Positions 7,711-17,209 of a stretch of 44,305 bases of DNA are shown one piece after another. Position 1 is the stretch's first letter. The number at the start of each line of letters is the position of its first letter. The notes below the pieces were generated by a model. It saw only the letters and a list, made by a program, of their open reading frames with translations, made no database searches and was not told where the DNA came from. The stretch lies in the NCBI RefSeq assembly GCF_000308715.1, contig NZ_BAGH01000344.1, positions 1 to 44,305 on the forward strand, given 5' to 3'. This DNA comes from Nocardia tenerifensis NBRC 101015 (GTDB lineage Bacteria > Actinomycetota > Actinomycetes > Mycobacteriales > Mycobacteriaceae). Position numbers and translations under genes: made by a program.

Positions 7711-9180
7711 TCACTTCTCCCCGTCGACCGGGATGTTCGCCACCACCGGGAACTCGCCGGTGTAGCCCGAGCGCTCCGCGGCGATGGACAGCACCCGCTT
7801 GCGGGCTACCAGCCAGCCGACGATCAGCATCGGGACGATCACCGCCAGCGTGGCCACCGTCCAGGTGCCCACGGGATAGTCGAAACCGGTCAGCACCACC
7901 ACGAAGAACAGGAACACCAGCGTGAGCAGCCCGGTGTAGGGCGCGCCGAACATCCGGAACGACGGCCGCTCGGTCTTGCCCTGCTTGCTCCACCGCCACA
8001 GCTGCAACTGGCACAGCACGATGGTGGCCCAGGAGGCGACGATGCCGAGGGAGGCCATGTTCAGCACGATCTCGAAGGCCCGGTCCGGCACCACGCCGTT
8101 GAGCGCGATGCCGACCAGCGCGATCAGGCTGGTCAGCAGGATGCCGCCGTAGGGAACGCCGTTGCGCCCCATCACACCGGTGAACTTCGGCGCGCTGCCG
8201 TTCATCGACATGGACCGCAGGATGCGACCGGTCGAGTACAGGCCCGCGTTCAGCGACGAGAACGCGGCGGTGAGCACGACCAGGTTCATCACGCTGCCGA
8301 TGCCCGGCACGCCGAGCATGGTGAAGAAGGTGACGAACGGGCTCTCCTTGGCGGTGTAGGCCGTGTACGGCAGCAGCAGGCCGAGCAGCACCAGCGAACC
8401 GACGTAGAAGATGGCGATACGGGCGATCACCGAGTTGATCGCGCGCGGCATGATCTTGGCCGGGTTCTCCGTCTCGCCCGCCGCCGTGCCGACCAATTCG
8501 ACCGCCGCGTAGGCGAACACGACGCCGGAGACCACGACGACCAGCGGCAGCACGCCCGTCGGGAACAGCCCGCCGCTGTCGGCGATCACGCTGGGCCCGG
8601 TCGGGTTGCCCTGCACGGTGAACCGGCCGATGAGGAAGACGGTGCCGACGATCAGGAACGCGCTCAGCGCGAACACCTTCACCAGCGCCGCCCAGAACTC
8701 CATCTCGCCGAACCACTTCACCGAGATCAGGTTGATGCTGAGCACCACGAGCAGCGCGATGAGCGCGAGCAGCCACTGCGGGATGCTGCTGAACCCGGAC
8801 CAGTAGTGGAAATACTGGGCAATCGCGGTGGTGTCGGCGATGCCGGTCATCGACCAGTTCAGGAAGTACATCCAACCGGCCACGAACGCGGCCTTCTCGC
8901 CGAAGAACTCACGCGCGTAGGAGACGAACGACCCGGAGGAGGGCCGGTGCAGCACCAGCTCGCCGAGCGCGCGCAGGATGAGAAACGCGAAGAAACCGCA
9001 GACGCCGTAGACGAGGAACAACCCGGGGCCCGCGCTGGCCAGCCTGCCGCCCGCGCCGAGGAACAGCCCGGTGCCGATGGCGCCGCCGATGGCGATCATC
9101 TGCAGCTGCCGCGGTTTGAGACTCTTGTGATAACCCTCGTCCTCGATGCTGAGGTGAGCCTTGTCGCCGACCGCCGTCAT
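7711..9180 (-). CDS. ansP: amino-acid permease, L-asparagine permease-like
   Basis: 489-aa APC-superfamily (AAT family) proton symporter with about 12 membrane helices. The helix 1 glycine signature is [20 protein letters not shown], followed by an [20 protein letters not shown] segment, the typical AAT motif. Long stretches match my recollection of mycobacterial AnsP1/AnsP2 ([27 protein letters not shown]). The substrate is probably asparagine, but GABA or another neutral amino acid is possible. The start ATG at 9178-9180 is preceded by GGAGGG; longer in-frame starts lack one. It sits between mshB and the Rv1171-like gene and has its own 176-bp upstream gap (9181-9356), in which I see no clear promoter. 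Confidence 0.85.
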   Translation of the reverse strand: MTAVGDKAHLSIEDEGYHKSLKPRQLQMIAIGGAIGTGLFLGAGGRLASAGPGLFLVYGVCGFFAFLILRALGELVLHRPSSGSFVSYAREFFGEKAAFVAGWMYFLNWSMTGIADTTAIAQYFHYWSGFSSIPQWLLALIALLVVLSINLISVKWFGEMEFWAALVKVFALSAFLIVGTVFLIGRFTVQGNPTGPSVIADSGGLFPTGVLPLVVVVSGVVFAYAAVELVGTAAGETENPAKIMPRAINSVIARIAIFYVGSLVLLGLLLPYTAYTAKESPFVTFFTMLGVPGIGSVMNLVVLTAAFSSLNAGLYSTGRILRSMSMNGSAPKFTGVMGRNGVPYGGILLTSLIALVGIALNGVVPDRAFEIVLNMASLGIVASWATIVLCQLQLWRWSKQGKTERPSFRMFGAPYTGLLTLVFLFFVVVLTGFDYPVGTWTVATLAVIVPMLIVGWLVARKRVLSIAAERSGYTGEFPVVANIPVDGEK

Positions 9181-9356
9181 GAACCGCTTCGCCCTCCGCA
9201 TCGATGAATCGAAATCACGCCGAACGGTACCCGGCGAAAGATTTCCGGTGAACAGCAACCCTCAGGCTACGAACATTCGCAGCTCAGGGCGCGTTCGACG
9301 ATTATGCCGCAATGAGGAAGAACCTGCGAAAGTTCAGCGATACCGTCGATGGAAGT

Positions 9357-10235
9357 TCATTGTTCGAGCCCGGCTAAGAGATCATGTTCGCGACCGTCCG
9401 AACCGACCGGTCCGCGTCTACCCCGCACGAGGACGTAGCACTCGACGGGCAGTACCGGCTGAGCAACATTGTTGGACAGCGCGAACTCGCGACCGGACGG
9501 CGCCAGCGTCAGCTGGGTGGCGTGCGCGCGCAGGGCCGCGCGCTTGGCCGCGAGCACGTCGGACACGTCGATGGCGGTCGTCACGGTGTGGCTGGGCACG
9601 CTGGCGAGTTCACCCTCGGCGGGCAGCCGCCAGCCCGCCGGCAACCGTCCGGGCAACCCGTCGACGGTGCGCCTGGCCAGCGCGGTGGTGTGCTCGCGCA
9701 GCATGTCGGCGTCGGTGACGGTCCAGTAGAACTTCGGCGTGTCCCAGCCCTGCTCCGCCGCGGAATGCACTGCTGCCGTAGCGATCTGGTGCGCGCGAAT
9801 GTGGTCGGGGTGTCCGTAGCCGCCGTTCGGGTCGTAGCTGATCACTACCTGCGGGCGCAGCTCGAGCACCACCTCGGTGAGCGCGCGCACCGCCGCGTCG
9901 CCGGACTTCACGAACACCCGCGGCTTCTCCGCCGCCGGGGTGCCCGCCATGCCGGAGTCGCGCCAGTGACCCGCGCCGCCGAGGAAGCGCGGGGGCGCGG
10001 CGTCCAAAGCCCGCAGCGCCCTGGTCAATTCGAGGATGCGGTAGCCGCCGAGCTGGTCGGCCTGGTCGGCGGCGAGCTGGGCCCACTCGTCCCCGATGAC
10101 CTCGCCCTCCTCGCCGAGGGTGCAGGTCACCACGGTCACCGGCACGCCGCGGCGGCGGTAGTGCGCGATCGTCCCACCGGTGGTGATGGATTCGTCGTCC
10201 GGGTGCGCGTGCACCAGCAGCAGCCCGCCGGTCAT
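9357..10235 (-). CDS. mshB: GlcNAc-Ins deacetylase (mycothiol synthesis)
   Basis: 292-aa zinc deacetylase of the LmbE/PIG-L family. It removes the acetyl group from 1-O-(2-acetamido-2-deoxy-glucopyranosyl)-myo-inositol, the second committed stage of mycothiol synthesis. The zinc motif HAHPDDE (residues 9-15, with catalytic Asp14) and the distal GHPDH histidine motif are both present. The ATG at 10233-10235 overlaps the true lpqW stop as ATGA, so translation is normally coupled to lpqW. Because lpqW carries a frameshift, the shifted lpqW frame reads directly into mshB without a stop (see lpqW). Confidence 0.93.
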   Translation of the reverse strand: MTGGLLLVHAHPDDESITTGGTIAHYRRRGVPVTVVTCTLGEEGEVIGDEWAQLAADQADQLGGYRILELTRALRALDAAPPRFLGGAGHWRDSGMAGTPAAEKPRVFVKSGDAAVRALTEVVLELRPQVVISYDPNGGYGHPDHIRAHQIATAAVHSAAEQGWDTPKFYWTVTDADMLREHTTALARRTVDGLPGRLPAGWRLPAEGELASVPSHTVTTAIDVSDVLAAKRAALRAHATQLTLAPSGREFALSNNVAQPVLPVECYVLVRGRRGPVGSDGREHDLLAGLEQ

Positions 10236-12104
10236 TGGATCTTGCGCCACTGTCCGGCGTCGCCGAAGATGCCGACCTGGATGCTGCCGTTCAGCGACGC
10301 GCCGTCCACCCGCGGGCCGGCCGCGGCCACGACGTTGTCCTGCACGATCGGCAGCACCGTCGCCAACTCCCACAGCTTCGGCTCGGCCTCGGCGAGCACC
10401 CGGCCCGTCTCGATGCCGCGCAGCGCCTCGTCCATCGGCAGCTGCAGGGCCGGGTCGCACACCCCGGAGAGATTGGCCGGGGCGCGGCGCGCGGGGTCCG
10501 AGTTCGACTGCGCGGTGCCCGCGGCGCCGTTGCCGGGTTCCGGTGGGGGGGCAACCATATCGGGAGGCGAGCACGGTGGCCGGATCGCCGCCTGCCCGCT
10601 CCCACCCCACGATCGCGTCGATGGTGCCCTCGACGAGCTCGCGCCCGTAGAGCTGATCGGCCGAGACGCTGCGCACCGTGGCATCGATTCCGGCACTGCG
10701 CAATTGGTCGGCCGCGGTATTGGCGACCGCGCTGGCGGTGGTGTCGCCCTCGACCGATCCGATCCGAATCGACAGGGATTTACCGTTTTTCGCGATCGGG
10801 CGCGGCGTCGGCGCGGGCGAGGTCGGCGAGTTGACCGGCGGCGGCTCCGGCGCGCGGCCGTAGCCCGCCTCCGCGAGCAACGCGAAGGACTCCTCGGCGG
10901 GCGGGCGCGGCGGCGAGGTCGGGCCGTAGCCGGGGTCGGACGGCGAAAGTATCTGCGCGCGAGCCGGTTCCACCCACCCGCCGGTCTGCGCGCCGACCGT
11001 GGCGAGCAGGGCCGGGTCGAGCAGCGCGAGCACCGCGCGCCGGACCCGGATATCGCTCACCGGGCCGCTGCGGGCGTTGAGCGCGAGTTGCAGCACGCGC
11101 GACTGCGGCATGATCGCGGTGCGCACCGACGGAATGGCGGCCAGCTGCGCGCGCGTCGCGACCCCGCCGTGCACCAGCGTCATCTGCGCGTCGTTGGTCC
11201 GCAGCGACTCCGCCAGCTGCGCGGGAGTTCCGCCGCGCCGCAACAGGATTTCGTCCGGCGCGGCCGGGGTGCCCCAGAAGCGGGCGTTGCGTTCGAGCAG
11301 GATCTCCTCGCGGCCGCGGTCGATAGTCTTGATCGCGAACTGCGCGCCGGACACCCGGATGCTCTTCACCCAGCCGTCCTGGAACCCGCCGGGCGAGTCC
11401 TTCATCAGATGCGAGGGCAGCAGATTCGTGAACAGCTGCCGCCACGCCGGGAACGGCTCGCGCATCGTCACGGTCACGACCTTGCCGCCGCCCGCCGAGC
11501 CGATGTCGGTGATCAGCCGGTAATCGGCCGAGTCGACCACGCCGGGCTGGGAGATCATCTGCTGCCACAGGAACTGGAAGTCCTCGGCGGCGATCGGCGC
11601 GCCGTCGGACCAGTTCGCCTCGTTGCGCAGCGTGTAGGTGATGGTGAACGGCTCCTGCGGCGTGGCCGCCTCGAGCGGGGTGGCCTCGGCCGTCGCGATC
11701 AGCGAGGTGTCCGGCACCCAGTCCGTCGCGCCGGGCGCGGCCGGGCTCGGCACCGGCCGGAACGGGCTCGGCAACACCATCGAACTCAGCGCCGCCGTGG
11801 CGGGCGACTGATCCGAGCGCAGATGCGGATTGAACCCGATGCCGATGGTGTCGATCGCCACCACCACGGTGCTCTTGCCCGGCTTGGCCGGCGTGGTCTT
11901 CGGGCTGTCGGTGCTCTCGATGGGCGGCGGCGGGTTCGCCGTGCACCCGGCGAACACCGTCAACGACGCCGTCACGATGATCAACAGCGCGCGCCAGGTG
12001 GCGCCGCTCGCGCGCGAATTCCAGCCCGAAGGAGGCAGCCTGCGCGAGAACGCAGCGCCCCGAACGCGCCGACCAGATACAGCCCCCGGGCTCACGCTGC
12101 GCAC
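10232..12104 (-). pseudogene. lpqW: lipoprotein LpqW, frameshifted
   Basis: Lipoprotein with a solute-binding (family 5 / peptide-binding-like) fold. In mycobacteria LpqW directs phosphatidylinositol mannoside precursors toward lipomannan/lipoarabinomannan. The start is GTG at 12102-12104. The signal peptide ends in a VFAGC lipobox about 50 residues in. The body continues normally to ATVLASRYGC, then a run of seven C (plus-strand G 10545-10551) shifts the frame. Removing one C restores PPEPGNGAAG and the family-typical ending (VGIFGDAGQWRKIQ, stop 10232-10234). The repaired protein would be about 623 aa. Either a true mutation or a homopolymer sequencing error is possible. It lies 11 bp after typA. 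Confidence 0.85.
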
Positions 12105-12115
12105 TCTACCGCGAG

Positions 12116-14014
12116 TTACAGCGCGGCCCGGTCCCGTGCCTTTCGACGCGACAGTTCACGACCGCGCTCGGTCGCGCCCAGGATCACCTTGCGCACCCGG
12201 ACCACCTCCGGCGTGACCTCGACGCACTCGTCGTCGGCGCAGAACTCCATCGCCGCCTCCAGATCGAGCTGCAGCGGCTTGGCCAGCGTCTCCATCACGT
12301 CCGCGGTAGAGCTGCGCATATTGGTCAGCTTCTTCTCGCGGGTCACGTTGATGTCGAGATCCTCCGCGCGCGGGTTGATGCCGACGACCATGCCCTCGTA
12401 GGTGTCCGCGCCGGGCTCGACGAAGAACTGCCCGCGATCGGCGAGCTGGATCATCGCGAACGGCGTCACGGTGCCCGCCCGGTCCGACACCAGCGCGCCG
12501 GTGTGCCTGGCCCGGATCTCGCCCGCCCACGGCGCGTAGCCGTGCGACACGGCGTTGGCGATGCCGGTGCCGCGGGTCTCGGTGAGGAAGTCGGTGCGGA
12601 AGCCGATCAGGCCGCGCGAGGGGACGATGAACTCCATCCGCACCCAGCCCGCGCTGTGGTTGGCCATCTGCACCATCTTGCCCTTGCGCGCGGCCAGCAG
12701 CTGGGTGACCGCGCCGAGGTACTCGTCGGGGCAGTCGACGGTGAGCTCCTCGTAGGGCTCGTGCACCTTGCCGTCGACCTGCTTGGTGACCACCTGCGGC
12801 TTGCCGACGGTCAGCTCGAAGCCCTCGCGGCGCATCTGCTCGACCAGGATGGCCAGCGCGAGCTCGCCGCGGCCCTGCACCTCCCAGGCGTCCGGGCGGC
12901 CGATGTCGAGCACGCGCAGCGACACGTTGCCGACCAGTTCCTGATCGAGGCGCGACTTCACCATGCGGGCGGTGAGCTTGTGGCCCTGCACCCGGCCGAC
13001 CAGCGGCGAGGTGTTGGTGCCGATGGTCACCGAGATGGCGGGCTCGTCGACGGTGATGCGCGGCAGCGCGACCGGGTTGTCGATGTCGGCGAGCGTGTCG
13101 CCGATCATGATCTCCGGGATGCCCGCGATGGCGACGATGTCGCCGGCCACGGCGACCTCGCCCGGCTGCCGCTCGACGCCGATGGTCTGCAGCAGCTCGG
13201 TGATCTTCACCTGCTTGACGCCGTCGGCGTGCATCCACGCGACGTTCTGTCCCTTGCGCAGCTCGCCCTGGTAGATGCGGACCAGCGCGAGGCGGCCGAG
13301 GAACGCGGAGGCATCCAGGTTGGTGACGTGGGCCTGCAGCGGCGCGGCCGGATCGCCCTTGGGCGCCGGGATGTTGTTGAGCAGCACCTCGAAGAGGGCG
13401 TCCAGGTTCTCCGCGTCGGGGGCGTGGCCGTTCTCGGGCCGCTCCTTGGACGCCTTGCCCTCGCGGCCGGAGGCGTAGAGCACCGGCAGGTCGAGCGCGA
13501 GCTCGGCGGCCTCGGCCGCGGAGTCGTCCAGATCGGAGGCCAGGTCGAGCAGCAGGTCGTGGCTCTCCTCGACGACCTCCTCGATGCGCGCGTCGGGACG
13601 GTCGGTCTTGTTGACCACCAGGATCACCGGCAGCGACGCGGCCAGCGCCTTGCGCAGTACGAACCGGGTCTGCGGCAGCGGGCCCTCGGAGGCGTCGACC
13701 AGCAGCACGACACCGTCGACCATGGACAGGCCGCGCTCCACCTCGCCGCCGAAGTCGGCGTGGCCCGGGGTGTCGATCACGTTGATGACGGTGACGGAGC
13801 CGTCCGGGTGGTGGCGGTGCACCGCGGTGTTCTTGGCGAGAATGGTGATGCCCTTCTCGCGCTCCAGATCCCCGGAGTCCATCACCCGGTCGACGAGCTC
13901 GGCTCGCTCGGCGAACGCGCCGGACTGACGAAGCATGGCGTCGACCAGCGTCGTCTTACCGTGGTCGACGTGGGCCACGATGGCGACGTTGCGAAAATCG
14001 CGCGCAGACGACAC
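12116..14014 (-). CDS. typA: translational GTPase TypA/BipA
   Basis: 632-aa ribosome-associated GTPase of the EF-G family, involved in stress adaptation and 50S biogenesis. G1 is AHVDHGKTT (residues 14-22), G3 is [14 protein letters not shown] and G4 is NKTDR. The C-terminal half carries the BipA-specific [19 protein letters not shown] region. The length is standard. The start is GTG with AGGAGG seven bases upstream. It is the first gene of a likely typA-lpqW-mshB transcription unit (11-nt gap, then ATGA overlap). Confidence 0.95.
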   Translation of the reverse strand: MSSARDFRNVAIVAHVDHGKTTLVDAMLRQSGAFAERAELVDRVMDSGDLEREKGITILAKNTAVHRHHPDGSVTVINVIDTPGHADFGGEVERGLSMVDGVVLLVDASEGPLPQTRFVLRKALAASLPVILVVNKTDRPDARIEEVVEESHDLLLDLASDLDDSAAEAAELALDLPVLYASGREGKASKERPENGHAPDAENLDALFEVLLNNIPAPKGDPAAPLQAHVTNLDASAFLGRLALVRIYQGELRKGQNVAWMHADGVKQVKITELLQTIGVERQPGEVAVAGDIVAIAGIPEIMIGDTLADIDNPVALPRITVDEPAISVTIGTNTSPLVGRVQGHKLTARMVKSRLDQELVGNVSLRVLDIGRPDAWEVQGRGELALAILVEQMRREGFELTVGKPQVVTKQVDGKVHEPYEELTVDCPDEYLGAVTQLLAARKGKMVQMANHSAGWVRMEFIVPSRGLIGFRTDFLTETRGTGIANAVSHGYAPWAGEIRARHTGALVSDRAGTVTPFAMIQLADRGQFFVEPGADTYEGMVVGINPRAEDLDINVTREKKLTNMRSSTADVMETLAKPLQLDLEAAMEFCADDECVEVTPEVVRVRKVILGATERGRELSRRKARDRAAL

Positions 14015-14148
14015 GCTGAATCCTCCTGCTGTTAGGTGTTGGTACCGGCCGACCCCTGCAAACAGGTGGAGAATCGAGACTCACCGGGCATTGCGGCCGT
14101 ATACACCCTACCTGCGTTCGGGCAACCCCTCCGCTTCAGGCGTGTTAC

Positions 14149-14167
14149 TAAGGGTAAGCTAACCGCC
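14149..14167 (+). promoter_or_regulatory. possible iron box (IdeR/DtxR-like) abutting a small gene
   Basis: TAAGGGTAAGCTAACC (14149-14164) agrees with the iron-box core TWAGGTWAGSCTWACC at 14 of 16 positions. One half-site (GCTAACC) is perfect and the other imperfect. The box ends directly at the ATG of the Lys/Cys-rich gene, where repressor binding would block initiation. It lies in the typA/small-gene divergent gap (14015-14167). Confidence 0.33.
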
Positions 14168-14344
14168 ATGGGTAAGGTCAAGGCTAAGCAGGTTTCGCGC
14201 CTGAAACCGAAGAAGAAGTGCTGTCGAAAAAAGACGCGCTGCCTGAAATGCCCTGTGGTCATTATGCGCATGAAGAAGTGCGAAGCCGCAGGCATCCGCG
14301 GCAAAGACCTGAAAAAGGCGCTCAAGCAAGCGCGCGCCGCCTGA
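14168..14344 (+). CDS. 58-aa Lys/Cys-rich basic protein
   Basis: ATG at 14168. The product opens MGKVKAKQVSRLKPKKKCC and ends LKKALKQARAA. About one third of residues are Lys or Arg. Four cysteines cluster as C-C-x5-C-x2-C (KKCCRKKTRCLKCP) with a fifth near the middle, which looks like a small zinc-knuckle or nucleic-acid-binding protein. I recall similar tiny proteins in other actinobacteria but know no assigned function. It is divergent from typA and followed by a hairpin. No good Shine-Dalgarno is present, so it may be leaderless. Confidence 0.72.
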   Translation: MGKVKAKQVSRLKPKKKCCRKKTRCLKCPVVIMRMKKCEAAGIRGKDLKKALKQARAA

Positions 14345-14358
14345 TCTCTCGACCTCTC

Positions 14359-14382
14359 CGCGCGGGCTCGTGGCCCGCCGCG
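14359..14382 (+). terminator. GC-rich hairpin after the Lys/Cys-rich gene
   Basis: Stem GCGGGC (14362-14367) pairs with GCCCGC (14373-14378) around a 5-nt loop, extended by CGC/GCG across a one-base bulge. It has no U-tract, as is common in actinobacteria. It begins 15 bp after the stop codon. Confidence 0.4.
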
Positions 14383-14439
14383 CCCGTCCGTTGGCGACAA
14401 TGACGGACATCACTGTCCGCACAGGTGTAGAACCGGGAT

Positions 14440-14736
14440 ATGAGCGCCCCGTTGCTGACCGAAACCGAACTCGCCGAGTCACTCACCGATCTGCCGGACT
14501 GGACCAGGGACGGCGACGTCCTCCGCCGCACCGTCCAGGCGCCGAACTTCCTCGCGGGCATCGAGCTCGTGCGACAGGTCGCCGACGCGGCCGAGGCCGC
14601 CAACCACCACCCCGACATCGACATCCGCTGGCGCAACGTCAGCTTCGGGTTGTCGACCCATGACTCCGGCGGGCTCACGGCGCTGGACACCGAGCTGGCC
14701 CACACCATCGATCAGCTGGCGGCCAGGCTCGACTGA
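14440..14736 (+). CDS. 4a-hydroxytetrahydrobiopterin dehydratase (PCD/DCoH family)
   Basis: 98-aa pterin-4a-carbinolamine dehydratase, which recycles oxidised pterin cofactor. The family histidine motif is seen as AANHHPDIDIRWRNV, followed by LSTHDSGGLTALD. The N-terminal LPDWTRDGDVLRRT stretch is also typical. The length is normal. M. tuberculosis has the same small gene beside pimE, as here (convergent, 6-bp gap to the pimE stop). No pterin-dependent hydroxylase is visible in this window, so its substrate here is unclear. Confidence 0.92.
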   Translation: MSAPLLTETELAESLTDLPDWTRDGDVLRRTVQAPNFLAGIELVRQVADAAEAANHHPDIDIRWRNVSFGLSTHDSGGLTALDTELAHTIDQLAARLD

Positions 14737-14742
14737 AAAGAC

Positions 14743-16005
14743 TCAGGCGGCGCGCGCTTGGCCCTCGGCGGCCACGCGCGCCGCCGGCTCGATCTTCCCG
14801 CCCCGCCCGGACCTGATCACCCAGACGAAGAACACCAGCGCCCCGAACACGTTCACCGTGCCGAGCCAGGCCAGCACCGCCGGGCGTGGAATGGTCCAGA
14901 TGGAGTCCTGGAAGAACGAGAGCACCCACGGCACGCCGATGAGCGTGTCCACCAGCCAGTAGCCCGCCATGATCTTGGCCCCCGGCGCCCGCCGCAGCGG
15001 CCCGTAGAACAACCACAGCACCGTCGGCAGCAGCCAAACCCAGTGGTGCGACCAGGAAATCGGCGAGACGAGCAAACCGAAGAACTGCACCATGATGAGC
15101 GTGCCCATCCGGTCGTCCTTGTCGAGCGCCCGCCAGGCGAAGAAGGCCAGCACCGCGACGACGAGCACGCCCGCCAGCCACCACGGCCCGGATTCCACGT
15201 CGTAGCCCAGGATTCGGCTCAGCGCGCCGCGCAGCGACTGGTTCCACACCGAGCCGACCGGCCCGATCCGGTCGGCGTCGCCGAGCAGCTTGCCGAAGTA
15301 GTGGCGCGCCTCCTTCGGCGCGATCAGGAAGCTGATCCCGACCGTCGCGCCGAACACCACCGCCGACCACAGCACCGTCACCCAGCGCCGCCGGGCCACG
15401 AAGTACAGCCCGCTGATGGCCGGGGTCAGCTTGATCCCGGCGATGACGCCGATCAGCCCGCCGGAGAGCCACCACCGCGAGCTGCGCACCGCGATCATCG
15501 CGCCGAGCACCAGAAAGACATTGACCTGCCCGTAGTCGATGGTGGTGCGCACCGGCTCCATCCACATGCCGAGCGCGGTCCAGCCGACCGCCCCGGCCTG
15601 CCAGCCCGGCTCGCGCACGCGCTCCTCGCCCAGGATCAACTCCAGGGCGATGCGCACGACGACGTAGAGGGCGGCGACAGTGGCCAGCAGCCAGCCGACG
15701 GCGACGGCGGTGAACGGCAGATAGTGCAGCGGAAAGAAGACCAGCGCGGCGAACGGCGGATAGGTGAACGGCAGCGGGAAGTCCGGCGTCTTCTCGGCGT
15801 AGGTGAAGTCGTAGAGCTTGTCGGTCAGCAGCGACGCCGAGCCGTCCACGTAGACGTGCAGATCGACGACGTTGAGCCCGTTGTGGTTGAGGAACATCCA
15901 GAGCAGCCTGGCCAGCACGGACAAGCCGAGTGCCGTGAGAGCCCAACGGAGTTGACGGTTCAAATCGCAGGCTTTCGACTCGGGTGCGGTGCGTCGGCCC
16001 GGCAC
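14743..16005 (-). CDS. pimE: polyprenol-phosphate-mannose-dependent alpha-1,2-mannosyltransferase PimE
   Basis: 420-aa polytopic GT-C (GT87) glycosyltransferase with about 10-11 membrane helices. It adds the fifth mannose to Ac1PIM4, committing PIMs to the polar AcPIM6 branch. The first periplasmic loop has the catalytic-type aspartate in NVVDLHVYVDG. Other family features are LPFTYPPFAALVFFPLHYL and LVSPISWSHHWVWLLP. The start is GTG at 16003-16005; the Arg-rich first 15 residues may be too long. Synteny (PCD gene on one side, Rv1158c-like gene on the other) supports PimE over other GT87 enzymes. In mycobacteria pimE mutations can compensate for loss of lpqW, which is frameshifted 4 kb away. 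Confidence 0.85.
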   Translation of the reverse strand: MPGRRTAPESKACDLNRQLRWALTALGLSVLARLLWMFLNHNGLNVVDLHVYVDGSASLLTDKLYDFTYAEKTPDFPLPFTYPPFAALVFFPLHYLPFTAVAVGWLLATVAALYVVVRIALELILGEERVREPGWQAGAVGWTALGMWMEPVRTTIDYGQVNVFLVLGAMIAVRSSRWWLSGGLIGVIAGIKLTPAISGLYFVARRRWVTVLWSAVVFGATVGISFLIAPKEARHYFGKLLGDADRIGPVGSVWNQSLRGALSRILGYDVESGPWWLAGVLVVAVLAFFAWRALDKDDRMGTLIMVQFFGLLVSPISWSHHWVWLLPTVLWLFYGPLRRAPGAKIMAGYWLVDTLIGVPWVLSFFQDSIWTIPRPAVLAWLGTVNVFGALVFFVWVIRSGRGGKIEPAARVAAEGQARAA

Positions 16006-16304
16006 CCGGCGATGCGGGTGTTCGGCGACAAGAGTGGACGGCTCCGACTAGATTAACCGCAGCGCCGATCCAGATCGCCGCGCCCTCGCACCCACAAACC
16101 CCTTTTGAATCACTGATAACATTTGCATCACCTTTCACACCAGTAACTCCGAGGCCGCGCTACCGTCTGTTAACACTGATCGTCCGTAGCACCTTGTAGG
16201 GCGCGCAGCTGTACACATAGCCGCGTTGTCCCTAGAGTGACCCCCGAAACGATGGCTTTTCAGCATCGGCCCCAGATGTACCCGAGGTAAGGACGGCTAG
16301 ACCA
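16006..16304. promoter_or_regulatory. divergent promoter region pimE / secreted protein gene
   Basis: A 299-bp gene-free stretch. It contains an AT-richer island (about 16,095-16,200) unlike the surrounding 70% GC, suiting two back-to-back promoters. I see no convincing -35/-10 pair, no hairpin and no small ORF with a ribosome site. Confidence 0.35.
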
Positions 16305-17090
16305 GTGCTTCGCACCCGAGGATCGCGGATCGCATTGTCCGCGCTCGCCATCGCGGCGAGCGCCACGCTTGCCGCGCCGATGACAGCGGTCGCGGCGCCC
16401 GCACCCGCGCCCGCCGCGTCCCCGAACACCGTGCCGATGGTTCCGGAGGGTGTCCCGATCGACGCCCTCGCCGCCCTGGCCCCCGCCATCGTCGGCTCGA
16501 TCGCCGGCCCCGCCGACGTCGCCGCAGGCCCGCAGGCCGCGATCCTCGATCAGGCCAGGAAGCTGCTCGCGACGCTCGGCCTGCCGCCGCAGATCAAGTC
16601 GACGCTGGAGCGGATCATCACCTTCCTCGACGGCAGCGGCGGCGGCGGCCCCGAGCTGCCCCAGGAGGGACCGGCCATCGCGCAGTTCCTCTACCCGACC
16701 ATCGGCAAGGGCTGCATCGGCCCGTCCGCCGACTCCGTCGGCACCGCGCTCGCCGTCTCCGGCCCGGCCCAGCTGCCGCCGCCGGGGCCGAAGGTCGGCC
16801 AAGCCGGGTTCGTCTTCACCGCGCTCGGCACCAAATCGCCCACGGCGGAACAGAACCCGCCGATGACCGTGCAGTGGATGAACCTGGACACCCGTCAGTC
16901 CGACCTGCTGCCGCTGACCGACGAGGCCAAGATCAACCCCGGCGGCCCGGCCACCCTGTCGGCCATCGCCGACACCGGCGCAGGCCGCGTGGTCGCGGTC
17001 ATCTCCGGCTCGCTGACCACCAAGGCCGACGACGCGGACGCGCGCACCTGCTCGTTCCTGCCGACGCTGGGATTCTTCACCGTCGCATGA
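16305..17090 (+). CDS. secreted Ala/Pro-rich protein (Rv1158c-like)
   Basis: 261 aa, GTG start. The Sec signal peptide is ALSALAIAASATLAAPMTAVA with a cleavage site around AVAAP near residue 30. A low-complexity Ala/Pro linker follows, then a globular part with three cysteines (GKGCIGPSADS and RTCSFLP) likely forming a disulfide in the cell envelope. Its position beside pimE and its composition resemble the Ala/Pro-rich proteins Rv1157c/Rv1158c of M. tuberculosis, whose function is unknown. It ends 9 bp before a strong hairpin. Confidence 0.7.
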   Translation: MLRTRGSRIALSALAIAASATLAAPMTAVAAPAPAPAASPNTVPMVPEGVPIDALAALAPAIVGSIAGPADVAAGPQAAILDQARKLLATLGLPPQIKSTLERIITFLDGSGGGGPELPQEGPAIAQFLYPTIGKGCIGPSADSVGTALAVSGPAQLPPPGPKVGQAGFVFTALGTKSPTAEQNPPMTVQWMNLDTRQSDLLPLTDEAKINPGGPATLSAIADTGAGRVVAVISGSLTTKADDADARTCSFLPTLGFFTVA

Positions 17091-17098
17091 GTTTCGGT

Positions 17099-17132
17099 CG
17101 AAGGCGGCGGCCCCACGGGGTCGCCGCCTTCG
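17099..17132 (+). terminator. long GC hairpin terminator
   Basis: Perfect 11-bp arms CGAAGGCGGCG (17099-17109) and CGCCGCCTTCG (17122-17132) enclose an inner CCCC-AC-GGGG stem. It starts 9 bp after the stop of the secreted-protein gene. The intrinsic terminator has no clear U-tract. Confidence 0.75.
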
Positions 17133-17209
17133 TCGTCTCTGCGACATCTTTGTCCGCGAAACGCCGTGATGACCTATGAACAGGCGACGATTGTGGTAGA
17201 CCGCTAACT

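Noticed and set aside
9357..12104. A genuine LpqW-MshB fusion protein of 915 residues
   Set aside because: The middle ~105 residues are out-of-frame nonsense, while the correct LpqW end is intact in the other frame and stops at the mshB start. It is a frameshift, not a designed fusion.
9384..12401. 1005-codon plus-strand open frame
   Set aside because: Antisense to mshB, lpqW and the end of typA. Composition is that of a shadow, with no domain.
12503..14035. 510-codon plus-strand frame
   Set aside because: Antisense to typA; a shadow of a highly conserved GTPase gene.
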